Assembly: GCA_037133475.1 (NCBI GenBank) | Contig: JBAXOB010000020.1 | Location: 7,291-71,290, forward strand | Length of the DNA: 64,000 nt | Direction of reading: 5' to 3' | Source: CAIVAT01 sp037133475 | GTDB taxonomy: Bacteria > Bacteroidota > Bacteroidia > Bacteroidales > FEN-979 | In this document: piece after piece, positions 16,287 to 24,278 of the stretch | Layout: each line of letters begins with the position of its first letter | Position numbering within the stretch: the stretch's first letter is position 1 | The notes under the pieces: generated by a model | What the model was told of the DNA's origin: nothing | What the model saw: the letters and a program-made list of their open reading frames with translations, nothing else | Databases searched by the model: none | Made by a program: the position numbers and the translations under genes

Positions 16287-16331
16287 AAAATGGGTGTTAA
16301 CGGGGTTTTCCTGTTAGCACCCATTTTATTT
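16287..16331 (+). terminator. Hairpin terminator between cytochrome c and heptahaem genes
   Basis: Arms at 16287-16301 and 16313-16327 pair over 15 positions with one mismatch (AAAATGGGTGTTAAC against GTTAGCACCCATTTT), followed by a T-rich stretch. It could terminate or attenuate read-through into the heptahaem gene. Confidence 0.75.
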
Positions 16332-16360
16332 CCAGGTTATTACTCACCACAATTAATATT

Positions 16361-17386
16361 ATGGCTTACAAGACAAATATACGACCGGCTTGGGTGGTTT
16401 TAGTGCTGCTGATGATCTTCACCCTTGCGTTTACCCTGGTAAAGACGAATGATACCCCTGCCGAAAAACCAGTCCAGACCGAACAGATCACCCCTACCGT
16501 CATCGATCTCACGCAATTTAAAAATGCCAAGGAAAATGAAAACTGCCTGAAATGCCACGGCCAGTCAAAATATTCCTACGAAAATGCCGAATCAAAACAA
16601 ACAGTTACCAAACGGATGTATGCAGAGCTGATCCTGAACCGTGATGTTTTCTATGTTTCAAACCATCGCCAGTTCAAATGCACCGACTGCCATTCCGAAG
16701 ATTACGCCACCTTCCCGCATGCAGGCAACCTGCGTATGGAAGCCAAGGCCAATTGCATCGACTGCCATGGCGGCGATGAAAAATATGCGAAATACAAATT
16801 CGAACAAATTGAAACAGCCTTCGTGGCAAGTGTCCATTCCGAAACCCACAGCAAGGATTTTACCTGCTGGATGTGCCACAATGCCCATACCTATAAAATC
16901 AATGCCCGCACCAACAGCAACCTGAAAGAGACCATCACTTACGATAACCTCATCTGTTTGCATTGCCACGGCGACGTCAACAATTACCAGTTACTTACCA
17001 ACAAGGCGAAGCCAAACCTGCTTCAAAAACACGAATGGCTGCCCAACCAGGCATCGCACTTCACCAACGTACGCTGTATCGAATGCCACGCCAAAAATGA
17101 AGATACCCTGGTTGTCGCCCACCATATCATGCCTAAAAAAATGGCTGTCCGCAAATGCGAATCCTGCCATTCAAAAAATTCCATCCTCTATGCCTCCCTT
17201 TACAAACACCAGGTAAGCGAGAATATCCAAAAAGAGGGTCTCCTGAAAGGTATGTTGATGGCGGATGCCACCACCATCGGCCCCGACAAAAGCAATACCC
17301 TGAATATCATCAGTATTATTATTTTCGGCCTGACCATCTTGGCTATCGTTATCCATGCCGTTCTTCGCATTAAAAAATCAGTCTAA
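16361..17386 (+). CDS. Membrane-anchored heptahaem cytochrome c
   Basis: 341-residue multihaem protein with seven CxxCH motifs starting at C62, C107, C132, C169, C199, C239 and C266. It has an N-terminal membrane helix (about 10-27) and a second hydrophobic helix at the C-terminus (about 313-335). The haem part would lie in the periplasm, held to the inner membrane at both ends. It ends four bases before the cytochrome b gene, so the two are surely co-transcribed and likely form a quinol-oxidising complex like NrfH/NapC or phs/psr-type modules. It matches none of these in haem number or in its two membrane helices, so no specific enzyme name is given. Confidence 0.88.
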   Translation: MAYKTNIRPAWVVLVLLMIFTLAFTLVKTNDTPAEKPVQTEQITPTVIDLTQFKNAKENENCLKCHGQSKYSYENAESKQTVTKRMYAELILNRDVFYVSNHRQFKCTDCHSEDYATFPHAGNLRMEAKANCIDCHGGDEKYAKYKFEQIETAFVASVHSETHSKDFTCWMCHNAHTYKINARTNSNLKETITYDNLICLHCHGDVNNYQLLTNKAKPNLLQKHEWLPNQASHFTNVRCIECHAKNEDTLVVAHHIMPKKMAVRKCESCHSKNSILYASLYKHQVSENIQKEGLLKGMLMADATTIGPDKSNTLNIISIIIFGLTILAIVIHAVLRIKKSV

Positions 17387-17389
17387 CCT

Positions 17390-18013
17390 ATGAATCACCA
17401 AACCGAGCGTATTTATCTCTATCCAGTATGGATCAGGATCTGGCATATGATCAATGCCCTGCTTTGCCTTACCTTGATTGCCACCGGCCTGAGCATCCAG
17501 TTTTCAAATCCTGATACAGTAATTAAATTCAAAACTGCCGTCTCCGTTCATAATATTGCAGGAATAATCATGACCATCAGTTATACCTGTTTTTTCGTGG
17601 GAAATCTTTTTACGGCCAATGGCGCCCATTACGTGATCGCCGTAAAGGGTTATTTCCTGCGGATGCAAAAACAGTTCTACTATTATACCGTTGGCCTGTT
17701 TAAAAAGGAAGAGGCTCCCTTTCCCGTAAACGAGGAGAGCAAGTTCAATCCCCTGCAGCAATCCACCTATGTGGTGCTGATGTACGCCCTGGTTCCCTTT
17801 GTGATTCTTTCAGGATGGGGTCTACTCTATCCTGAAATCACCGTCAAGAGCTTCGTTGGCTTCAGCGGACTGGATCTTACCGACCTGTTTCACATTTTTG
17901 CAGGGTTTGCCATCAGCATCATCATGTGTGTTCACATTTATTTCTGTACCATCGGAAAAAGCCCCTGGAGCAATTTTAAAAGCATGCTCAACGGCTTTCA
18001 TGAAAGCCACTAA
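17390..18013 (+). CDS. Di-haem cytochrome b membrane subunit (FdhI/PhsC-like)
   Basis: 207-residue integral membrane protein with four hydrophobic segments. Its four well-placed histidines, H19 (RIWHMINALL), H54 (SVHNIAGII), H168 (LFHIFAGF) and H182 (CVHIYF), would bind two b haems, as in the cytochrome b561/formate dehydrogenase gamma family (PF01292). It most likely exchanges electrons with the menaquinone pool and passes them to the heptahaem cytochrome encoded four bases upstream. No molybdopterin or other catalytic subunit is present next to it, so the terminal acceptor or donor must be another gene product or an external compound. Confidence 0.88.
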   Translation: MNHQTERIYLYPVWIRIWHMINALLCLTLIATGLSIQFSNPDTVIKFKTAVSVHNIAGIIMTISYTCFFVGNLFTANGAHYVIAVKGYFLRMQKQFYYYTVGLFKKEEAPFPVNEESKFNPLQQSTYVVLMYALVPFVILSGWGLLYPEITVKSFVGFSGLDLTDLFHIFAGFAISIIMCVHIYFCTIGKSPWSNFKSMLNGFHESH

Positions 18014-18033
18014 AAATCGTCAGTCCTTCGCTA

Positions 18034-18080
18034 AACTGCGGAAACCCGTCGCTTCATTGCTCGGTAAGTCCGCAGTTTTT
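18034..18080 (+). terminator. Probable terminator of the cytochrome cluster
   Basis: AACTGCGGA (18034-18042) pairs perfectly with TCCGCAGTT (18069-18077), followed by T residues. The 26-base loop is long, so the call is less firm than a compact hairpin. Confidence 0.55.
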
Positions 18081-18325
18081 ACGCTTAATCCCAGGTCCCT
18101 TTAGCATCAAGCGGAATTTCCGGGGGAAAGCAGCATTTCGGATAGCATATTCGCATTTTGCATCTCCATGCATGTTGGCAGAAAATGTGAAATCTGAAAT
18201 TTGATTCGTGAGATGTGAAATTCAGTTCCCCCTTGAAATTTCTACTGATCCTTTTTTTACCCTGACTAACCTGAAGCGGCATGCCTGCTTCGCCAGGGTT
18301 ATTCCATCCCCATTACCGGCCCATA

Positions 18326-18514
18326 TCAGGCCATGCTGCGATCATGCCAGGAATCGCCTTTCAGGGCGTCCTGGGCGCCGATCCCGCCATTGCTGACCCA
18401 TAACCCGGTCCGGCTGGCCAGGTGCGACGTGATGGCCCAATGCGGCTGCCACACATAAGAACTGGTCCCGGTTAAAAGGGCCGGAAAAAGGTTTAGGTTA
18501 CCCTTTTTTTTAAA
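18326..18514 (-). pseudogene. Possible 3' remnant of a decayed gene
   Basis: On the minus strand this stretch is open for 62 codons from just after a TAG to a TGA, with no start codon. The codon use is protein-like and the translation looks like the end of a real protein (parts: SSYVWQPHWAITSHLASRTG and GGIGAQDALKGDSWHDRSMA). I do not recognise the family. The rest of 18014-18547 holds the hairpin at 18034, the ribF promoter at 18533 and nothing else I can name. Confidence 0.35.
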
Positions 18515-18532
18515 CTATATTGGTTTTATTGG

Positions 18533-18540
18533 TAGCTTTG
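18533..18540 (+). promoter_or_regulatory. -7 element of the riboflavin kinase gene
   Basis: TAGCTTTG fits TAnnTTTG and ends eight bases before the ATG, predicting an almost leaderless transcript. It shows the short gene has its own promoter. Confidence 0.55.
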
Positions 18541-18547
18541 CCTCGTC

Positions 18548-19000
18548 ATGAACCACGACCTGAATTCCCCGGAAGTCCTTGAAGCCCTGGCACAAGGCGA
18601 TATGCGCAAGGCAAACGGTTTATTGGGATCGGTTTACCTGGTCCACGCCCGCGTCGTGCATGGTAACCATCTTGGCCGGACCCTCGGCTTCCCGACCGCC
18701 AACCTTGAGCTGTTACAAAATAAGCCATTTTTACCGGCTTTCGGGGTATATGCCGTTAAAGCCGAATTCAACCATACGGTCTACAACGGCATGGCAAACG
18801 CCGGGACCCGCCCTACCATCGATGGCAAAACCATGACCCTGGAGGTCAACCTGTTTGATTTCACCGGCGACCTGTATGGCAAAACCATGATCGTTTATTT
18901 TATTGACCGTATCAGGGATGAAAAAAAATTCAAGGACCTTGATGAGCTGGTAAGGCAGATCCATGAAGATAAAAAACGGGCCCTGGAATTACTTGCCTGA
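18548..19000 (+). CDS. ribF: Stand-alone riboflavin kinase (C-terminal half of RibF)
   Basis: 150-residue protein that corresponds to the riboflavin kinase domain of RibF, which makes FMN from riboflavin and ATP. Typical kinase-domain motifs are visible: ARVVHGNHLGRTLGFPTANL and NAGTRPTIDG. The first 30 residues (VLEALAQGDMRKANGLLG) match the end of the FMN adenylyltransferase domain of full-length RibF. The whole nucleotidyltransferase domain (about 180 residues) is absent and is not encoded upstream in any frame. A -7 box lies directly before the ATG, so the gene seems to be expressed in this short form. Either it is an independent kinase with FAD synthetase elsewhere, or it is a truncated paralogue. 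Confidence 0.85.
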   Translation: MNHDLNSPEVLEALAQGDMRKANGLLGSVYLVHARVVHGNHLGRTLGFPTANLELLQNKPFLPAFGVYAVKAEFNHTVYNGMANAGTRPTIDGKTMTLEVNLFDFTGDLYGKTMIVYFIDRIRDEKKFKDLDELVRQIHEDKKRALELLA

Positions 19001-19492
19001 TTGGACCATCCTGATTCCTACCCCCATTACGCCTTCGGTAATCAACCTGGGAGTGAGATTCTCAATTTCGATTTTCAGCACACCCGCTTTGGAAATATGG
19101 AGCTCCTTTTTAAGGATTATGGTTTGCTGGCACGAATCCTGGCAACTCTCCCCGAGAAAGGTTCCCGATTTTGACTTGACATTCATGTCATACTGGTTGA
19201 TTCGCTCTTCTCCGTCGGGGGTGTTCATCACCATGTTAAACCCGAGTTTTTCGTAGGCGAACTGGGGCGTAAATCGCACAAACAGGATGACATCGTAAGG
19301 TTTTTCTATATTTTTCACGGGAATTTCAAAACTCAGCAGGTTAAACCTGGCCCAGGTTTTATCCGGAAATTTATGGTACAGTTCTATGGAATCAGGCTTC
19401 CGGCAGCCGGTTACAAAGAAAATAAGGATACCCAGAATAAGGATTTGAAGGAGGAGGCCGTTAACATGGCTCCTGTTACGCAGGATCGACAT
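18989..19492 (-). CDS. gldH: Gliding motility lipoprotein GldH
   Basis: 167-residue lipoprotein. The leader ends with FFVTGC (C30 is the lipid Cys) and the body follows the GldH pattern (SIELYHKFPDKTWARFNLLSF, LTEGVMGVGI-like end). GldH is needed for gliding in Flavobacterium and is kept in many non-gliding Bacteroidota; its exact role is not known, though it is grouped with the GldK-N/type IX apparatus. It overlaps the end of the histidine kinase gene by 17 bases, a neighbour pair common in this phylum. It also overlaps the riboflavin kinase gene end-to-end by 12 bases on the opposite strand. Confidence 0.9.
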   Translation of the reverse strand: MSILRNRSHVNGLLLQILILGILIFFVTGCRKPDSIELYHKFPDKTWARFNLLSFEIPVKNIEKPYDVILFVRFTPQFAYEKLGFNMVMNTPDGEERINQYDMNVKSKSGTFLGESCQDSCQQTIILKKELHISKAGVLKIEIENLTPRLITEGVMGVGIRMVQSGK

Positions 19493-22400
19493 AGGCAGGA
19501 ATTTTAATTACAAAAGTAGTCCCTTTTTGTTCTTCAGAGGTAAATGAAATTTTCCCGTTGATCCCTTCCACAATTCCCTTTACAATCGCCAGTCCCAGTC
19601 CCATTCCACCGGTCTTGGTCGTAAAATCAGGCTCAAAGATTTTATCCGCCCTGCCCGGGGAGATGCCGGTACCGTTATCTGAAACAGCCACCATGATGTC
19701 CTCGTTTTCCCTGGCCAGGCTGACCTTGATAATTCCCTCATGCTTGTCGCCAATAGCCTGCATGGCATTATTCAGCAGGTTGGTAAATACCCTGATAAGC
19801 TGCGACCGGTCGGCCAGCACGAATGCCGGGTCGACGCTGCTATGAAATTCGTAACGGATCTCGGATGCCTCCTGGTATAATGAGAGCGAGTATCTTGCGA
19901 TTTCAGCCAGGTCAACAGGTTTAACAACTACTTCCGACATCTTGGCAAAATCGGAGAAATCGGTCGCGATGGCCGAGAGGGCATCAATCTGCTCAACCAG
20001 GGTACTGGTAAACCTGGCAAGCCGTTTATCCCAGTCAGGAGCTTTGTCATGCCAGGCCTTCTGCAGGTATTGGGCGCTGAGTTTCATTGGGGTAAGCGGA
20101 TTTTTTATCTCGTGGGCCACCTGCCTGGCCATCCCACGCCAGGCAATCTCCCGTTCCGATTGTGCCAGCATTGCTGCGCTCCGGCCCAGCTCATCCACCA
20201 TCCTGTTGTATTCGGTAACCAATTGCCCGATTTCATCGTGCGGATTCCAGGCAATCTTTTCATTGACCTTTCCCAGCCGCAACCTCGACATTTTTCCCGC
20301 CAGCAAGGCTAAGGGAGCTGTTATATAATTGGATATCAATATAGTAATAAATATTCCAAATAGGATAAGCAAAATATAAATATTGATAAAGGTAACCAGG
20401 AAGGAGGAGATCTCCTTTTTCAACTCATCCTGACGGGAAAAATAGGGCAGGTTTATATAGCCGAGCAGGTTGTTTTGATCATTGTACAAGGGCAGGTAGG
20501 CCGAATTGAACTGCATGGTTCCGATCGACTCATGATGGATCAGGATTGATTTCCGATCCAACACCAGGTTTTTATACGCTTCCGGATCCATCCGCTCCGA
20601 TACCAGTCCTTCCTCGAAAATCTGGGGCCGGCTTGAAGAGATCATCGTTCCTGCCGGATTATAAAAATTGATATCGGTAAAGAAGATGTTGGATAACCTG
20701 ATCAGGAAATCTTCCAGATCAGGGGATTCATTTCCCCGGATTTCCTGTTCAGCCCCATACTTATGCTGAATTTCAACCATCACCGACAACGCGCGTTCCC
20801 GTAAATTGTCGGCGTTTTTTTTCGAATTGATGCCCGTTATATTCAATACCTGCACCACGCCAATGGCAACCATGGCAACCACCAGGATCCCGATCAGGGA
20901 AATATGCAGCCGGGTTCGCAGGCTGCGTGGTATTACATGACAGGACCTTGGAAAATTGAGAATGCCGCCGGCCACCAGGGAAATCAATACAAAAAGGATA
21001 AAAAGATAGGAAAACGGCGTAATCATGGTCAGGAACGACTCCTCCCTTTTACTGATCAGCAGGGAGGTGGAAGCGTTGATCCGATACTGGTAATGCACCA
21101 TCTGGTCATCCTGAAACAGGATCCCGGTTTTAGAATAATTTTTATATTGGCTTAACCCCATGCTGTAGTCATAGGAGCCCACCGAATGTACCAGCCTGCC
21201 GTACTCAAAAAGTCCATAGGAATAATCCGACAGGTTGGGAAGGTCAATCCTGCTGTTATCCATCAGTAATCCCGGGTATCCCGGATCGGGGTAATCATTT
21301 TTCGAATTAATTTCAATAAAAAGGGTAGGAACCGGGCCGCTGAGTCCAAAATCGCTCCCTGTAAGAATGGCCAGGTAATATTCCTTTCCCAGCCCGTTCT
21401 CAAGGAAAAACAGGTTGGGAAGCACGGTTTCCTCTCCGATCTTATTAATGATCCCCGTGAAATAGGAATTACAGTTAATACGCACATTCCGGGGCTGAAC
21501 CAGCAGATTTTTAGAGGTGTCGCACAGGGTGATCTGGATGTTGTATTTACGCCAGTAGTCCCTGAAATATTGCGCTTTCAGGTATGCTATCAGGCTGTCG
21601 CTGCCGGGTTGTTTTCCTCCCACCGGCGGTTGCAGCGTTTTCAGCAATAATGAATCTGTCAGAATCCTCCGCTCAAGCTGGTCATACATCTCCTCGGTGA
21701 CCGGGTTTCGCCGGCTGGCAAGTTTCACCGCAAGCAGGTTCAACTTTTCATTTTCCTTTTGCCGGGTTGCCTGGTTCAGGATCACCGTGGCAAAAACTGC
21801 ATAAAACCCAAGAAAGAAGAGGAAAACCTGGATTGAAAAACCCATCTTTTTCCTGTTAAGCAGATAACCATACGCGAAAAAATATCCTGCAAAAAGAAAA
21901 AGTACCCAATATCCGGGGGGCCGGTGAAACAGGTAAAAAACCAGCAAATCAAGAATAATGACGATTCCAACAGAACCCGGTATCCAAAGCACTTTCAGTG
22001 ACAATGAATAGAAATATTTTAAAGCTTCCTGAGATAATTTCCATAAAATAAACAATACCGCGCTAATGATAAAAAATCCGTACCCGCTTTCAGGTACGAG
22101 CGCTGAAATGTTTTTCAGGTTTAACGGAAGAGAAGAATTTATAACCAGGTCGGTAATAAAATAGCTTGCAACCTGGAAGTGGAGCAGGACAAAAGAGAGG
22201 ATGGCCAGCCCCTGGAAAACAGGTGTTTTGTTTTTCCTCCTCTCCGGGATTCCCGGAATTGAATGATCCGGAAAAAAAGCCAAGACCATTGCAACAGCCA
22301 TGACCGCGTTGATCGTAAAATCGCCCAGTGAAGGAAGCCAACCGGAAGAGGAATACCAGGAAGGATCAAACAAATCAGACTGATAAAGACCGGCGGGTAC

Positions 22401-23240
22401 CCGAAATAAAATTTGTATCAAACGCAACATCACGATGATCGTAAAAAAGGAGAACAGCTGCAGCTTTCTTCTTTTACAAAACCAGTCACTAAGCGTATGA
22501 GCCAGATAAATGGCCCGGAACAGGCAAATCACCCCAAGCAGAAAAACCAGGAAGATGAGATTCAAAGGAACCCCCTGTCTTTTCTGTTCCTGGTGCGATA
22601 CGGCCGGGTTCCTCTGACCGGCACCCGCCGAGGGAAAAACCAGGCTGCCCAAACAATGATGGCCGGGTGAATAAACAGGAAATTTACCCGGTGTCAAAGA
22701 CAATGAAACATCCTGCGGAATATCGAACCTGCCGGCAAAGCCGTTAACCAGGTACTCGTTCTGCAGGAGATATTCATTTTTGATCAAGAAACCACCCGCA
22801 AACAGGTACGGTCCCACCTTCTGACAATGAAACCCGTACCACCCCGTTTTGAGTTTTAGAATAAAGTCCCCCCGCGGTGAACTTCGGAAAAAACCAGGTG
22901 GGAAGGTTACCTTATTGTCATTCCAGAACAACAGCGAATCTTTGGAAAACACAAAAAGGGCGATGTCGTTTTTATTCCGCGATTTAATCTTTTGCAACTC
23001 ATCCGACCAAAGGGATACACCCGGTGCGCTTTTTAGGAATTTTTCCTGCAGGCCGTTTACCTCCCTTACCGACTCCTCAACAGATTCATTCAAACATGCC
23101 TGGAATCTGACATAGATTTTTCCAGGTTCCTCCTGACCTGAATGATATCGTTCGAGGAAAAAAACAGCCAGGAACAATAAAACAGCCAGCATGAACCATG
23201 CAACCACCCCGTTTTTTCCGAATTTGTTGAGAAAAACCAC
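19476..23240 (-). CDS. Very large NtrY-like membrane sensor histidine kinase
   Basis: 1254-residue kinase. After an N-terminal helix and a first extracytoplasmic part (about 35-220) there is a block of many membrane helices (about 225-480). A second extracytoplasmic domain and a helix near 705-735 follow, then a third sensing region, a final helix near 945 and a HAMP-like linker (IAWNPHDEIGQLVTEYNRMVDEL). The HisKA motif is MARQVAHEIKNPLTP with H1043, then the N-box LLNNAMQAIG near 1155 and glycine boxes DNGTGIS and GGMGLGLAIVKG. The kinase core is most like NtrY. No response regulator is adjacent, so its partner is unknown. gldH overlaps its 3' end. Confidence 0.92.
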   Translation of the reverse strand: MVFLNKFGKNGVVAWFMLAVLLFLAVFFLERYHSGQEEPGKIYVRFQACLNESVEESVREVNGLQEKFLKSAPGVSLWSDELQKIKSRNKNDIALFVFSKDSLLFWNDNKVTFPPGFFRSSPRGDFILKLKTGWYGFHCQKVGPYLFAGGFLIKNEYLLQNEYLVNGFAGRFDIPQDVSLSLTPGKFPVYSPGHHCLGSLVFPSAGAGQRNPAVSHQEQKRQGVPLNLIFLVFLLGVICLFRAIYLAHTLSDWFCKRRKLQLFSFFTIIVMLRLIQILFRVPAGLYQSDLFDPSWYSSSGWLPSLGDFTINAVMAVAMVLAFFPDHSIPGIPERRKNKTPVFQGLAILSFVLLHFQVASYFITDLVINSSLPLNLKNISALVPESGYGFFIISAVLFILWKLSQEALKYFYSLSLKVLWIPGSVGIVIILDLLVFYLFHRPPGYWVLFLFAGYFFAYGYLLNRKKMGFSIQVFLFFLGFYAVFATVILNQATRQKENEKLNLLAVKLASRRNPVTEEMYDQLERRILTDSLLLKTLQPPVGGKQPGSDSLIAYLKAQYFRDYWRKYNIQITLCDTSKNLLVQPRNVRINCNSYFTGIINKIGEETVLPNLFFLENGLGKEYYLAILTGSDFGLSGPVPTLFIEINSKNDYPDPGYPGLLMDNSRIDLPNLSDYSYGLFEYGRLVHSVGSYDYSMGLSQYKNYSKTGILFQDDQMVHYQYRINASTSLLISKREESFLTMITPFSYLFILFVLISLVAGGILNFPRSCHVIPRSLRTRLHISLIGILVVAMVAIGVVQVLNITGINSKKNADNLRERALSVMVEIQHKYGAEQEIRGNESPDLEDFLIRLSNIFFTDINFYNPAGTMISSSRPQIFEEGLVSERMDPEAYKNLVLDRKSILIHHESIGTMQFNSAYLPLYNDQNNLLGYINLPYFSRQDELKKEISSFLVTFINIYILLILFGIFITILISNYITAPLALLAGKMSRLRLGKVNEKIAWNPHDEIGQLVTEYNRMVDELGRSAAMLAQSEREIAWRGMARQVAHEIKNPLTPMKLSAQYLQKAWHDKAPDWDKRLARFTSTLVEQIDALSAIATDFSDFAKMSEVVVKPVDLAEIARYSLSLYQEASEIRYEFHSSVDPAFVLADRSQLIRVFTNLLNNAMQAIGDKHEGIIKVSLARENEDIMVAVSDNGTGISPGRADKIFEPDFTTKTGGMGLGLAIVKGIVEGINGKISFTSEEQKGTTFVIKIPAYVDPA

Positions 23241-23353
23241 TATTTTCCTGATTTACAACACAATAAATCATTTTTTTTCACGTCCCGTATAAACGCACTT
23301 CAGCACAAGGGTGATACCATAGTTCCATTTAGCCCCTGCGTTTAACAGCGGGC

Positions 23354-24253
23354 TTAAAATTGCGGTTTTTCGGGTGAAAGGATAAAAATAAGACTTGAAT
23401 GACCTTTCCCCGCGTTTTTTGCCATTAAATTTGACCAAAAACCATAAACCACCATTTTGAAATAGTTTGTACGTCCGGTAAGGTATTTTTCACTCAGCAT
23501 GGTCACATAGTATGCATCGAGTTTCTGGGGGATAGTTTTCCGGATTGCAAACCCCTTTCGTTTTGCCAGGAGCTGCATCGTCTCCCTGGTGAAGTGGTAC
23601 AGATGTCTTGGAACATCGTAGGCGGCCCAGAAATTTTTATACCGGGAGGCATCCCATGAATTACTGTTTGGAACTGCGGCAATAAAAACTCCTCCCGGGG
23701 CAAGGAGCGATTTGATGGTATCAAGGGTTTCATCAAGTTCGTGTACATGCTCCAACACATGCCACATGGTGATACAATCAAAGGTCCCGGGTTTGAGTAT
23801 GGTGGTATCGAGTTTTTCAGATACGGAAATTCCGTTGGAGGTAATGGCAAATTCCCTGGCTTTCTCCGATGGTTCAACCCCCTGTACCGTGTAATTTCCG
23901 GAACGGCAATAGGCCAGGAACTCACCTGTACCGCAGCCGATATCCAGGATCTTCCCTGAAGGAACCATTTTCCTTACGATCCTGAATTTTTTCCTGATGG
24001 AAAAAACCCGAGCCTGCCTGTAAATTTTACTGACCAGGTCCTGTTTCTGTACCCCATGCGAAACATACTCATCCGACTGGTAATAACCTCCTATCTCATC
24101 CATGCCCGGTCTTGGGTTTATAAACCTGAAACCACAAGCGTCACAGCTTTGGATGATAAAATTCTCCCTTGATAAAAAATGATCCTTAACTTCGAGAAAA
24201 TCGGAGAAGGAACTCTTTTTACAAACGGGGCAACTGGTAAGTCTTTCTTTCAT
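23354..24253 (-). CDS. SAM-dependent methyltransferase with N-terminal zinc-ribbon
   Basis: Class I methyltransferase of the UbiG/Methyltransf_23 type. The N-terminus carries two CxxC pairs (CPVCKK and CDACGF, the latter leading to FRFINPRP), a pattern common in methyltransferases that act on sugars or cell-surface compounds. The SAM-binding loop is ILDIGCGTGEFLAYC, and the motif CITMWHVLEHVHELDE follows. The substrate is unknown. I chose the ATG at 24253 (MKERLTSCPVC) over an in-frame TTG at 24289, because the longer form would overlap mnmG and place a parS-like palindrome inside the gene. Confidence 0.87.
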   Translation of the reverse strand: MKERLTSCPVCKKSSFSDFLEVKDHFLSRENFIIQSCDACGFRFINPRPGMDEIGGYYQSDEYVSHGVQKQDLVSKIYRQARVFSIRKKFRIVRKMVPSGKILDIGCGTGEFLAYCRSGNYTVQGVEPSEKAREFAITSNGISVSEKLDTTILKPGTFDCITMWHVLEHVHELDETLDTIKSLLAPGGVFIAAVPNSNSWDASRYKNFWAAYDVPRHLYHFTRETMQLLAKRKGFAIRKTIPQKLDAYYVTMLSEKYLTGRTNYFKMVVYGFWSNLMAKNAGKGHSSLIFILSPEKPQF

Positions 24254-24262
24254 TGCTTTTTT

Positions 24263-24278
24263 TGTTTCACGTGGAACA
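24263..24278. other. parS-like palindrome (ParB-binding site), copy 1
   Basis: TGTTTCACGTGGAACA reads on the minus strand as TGTTCCACGTGAAACA, a 16-base match to the widely conserved bacterial parS consensus TGTTnCACGTGAAACA. It lies directly after the mnmG stop codon. Confidence 0.85.

Noticed and set aside
14292..18013. Naming the cytochrome genes as nrfHA or a tetrathionate/thiosulfate reductase
   Set aside because: No NrfA catalytic CxxCK site, no molybdopterin subunit, and haem numbers do not match those enzymes.
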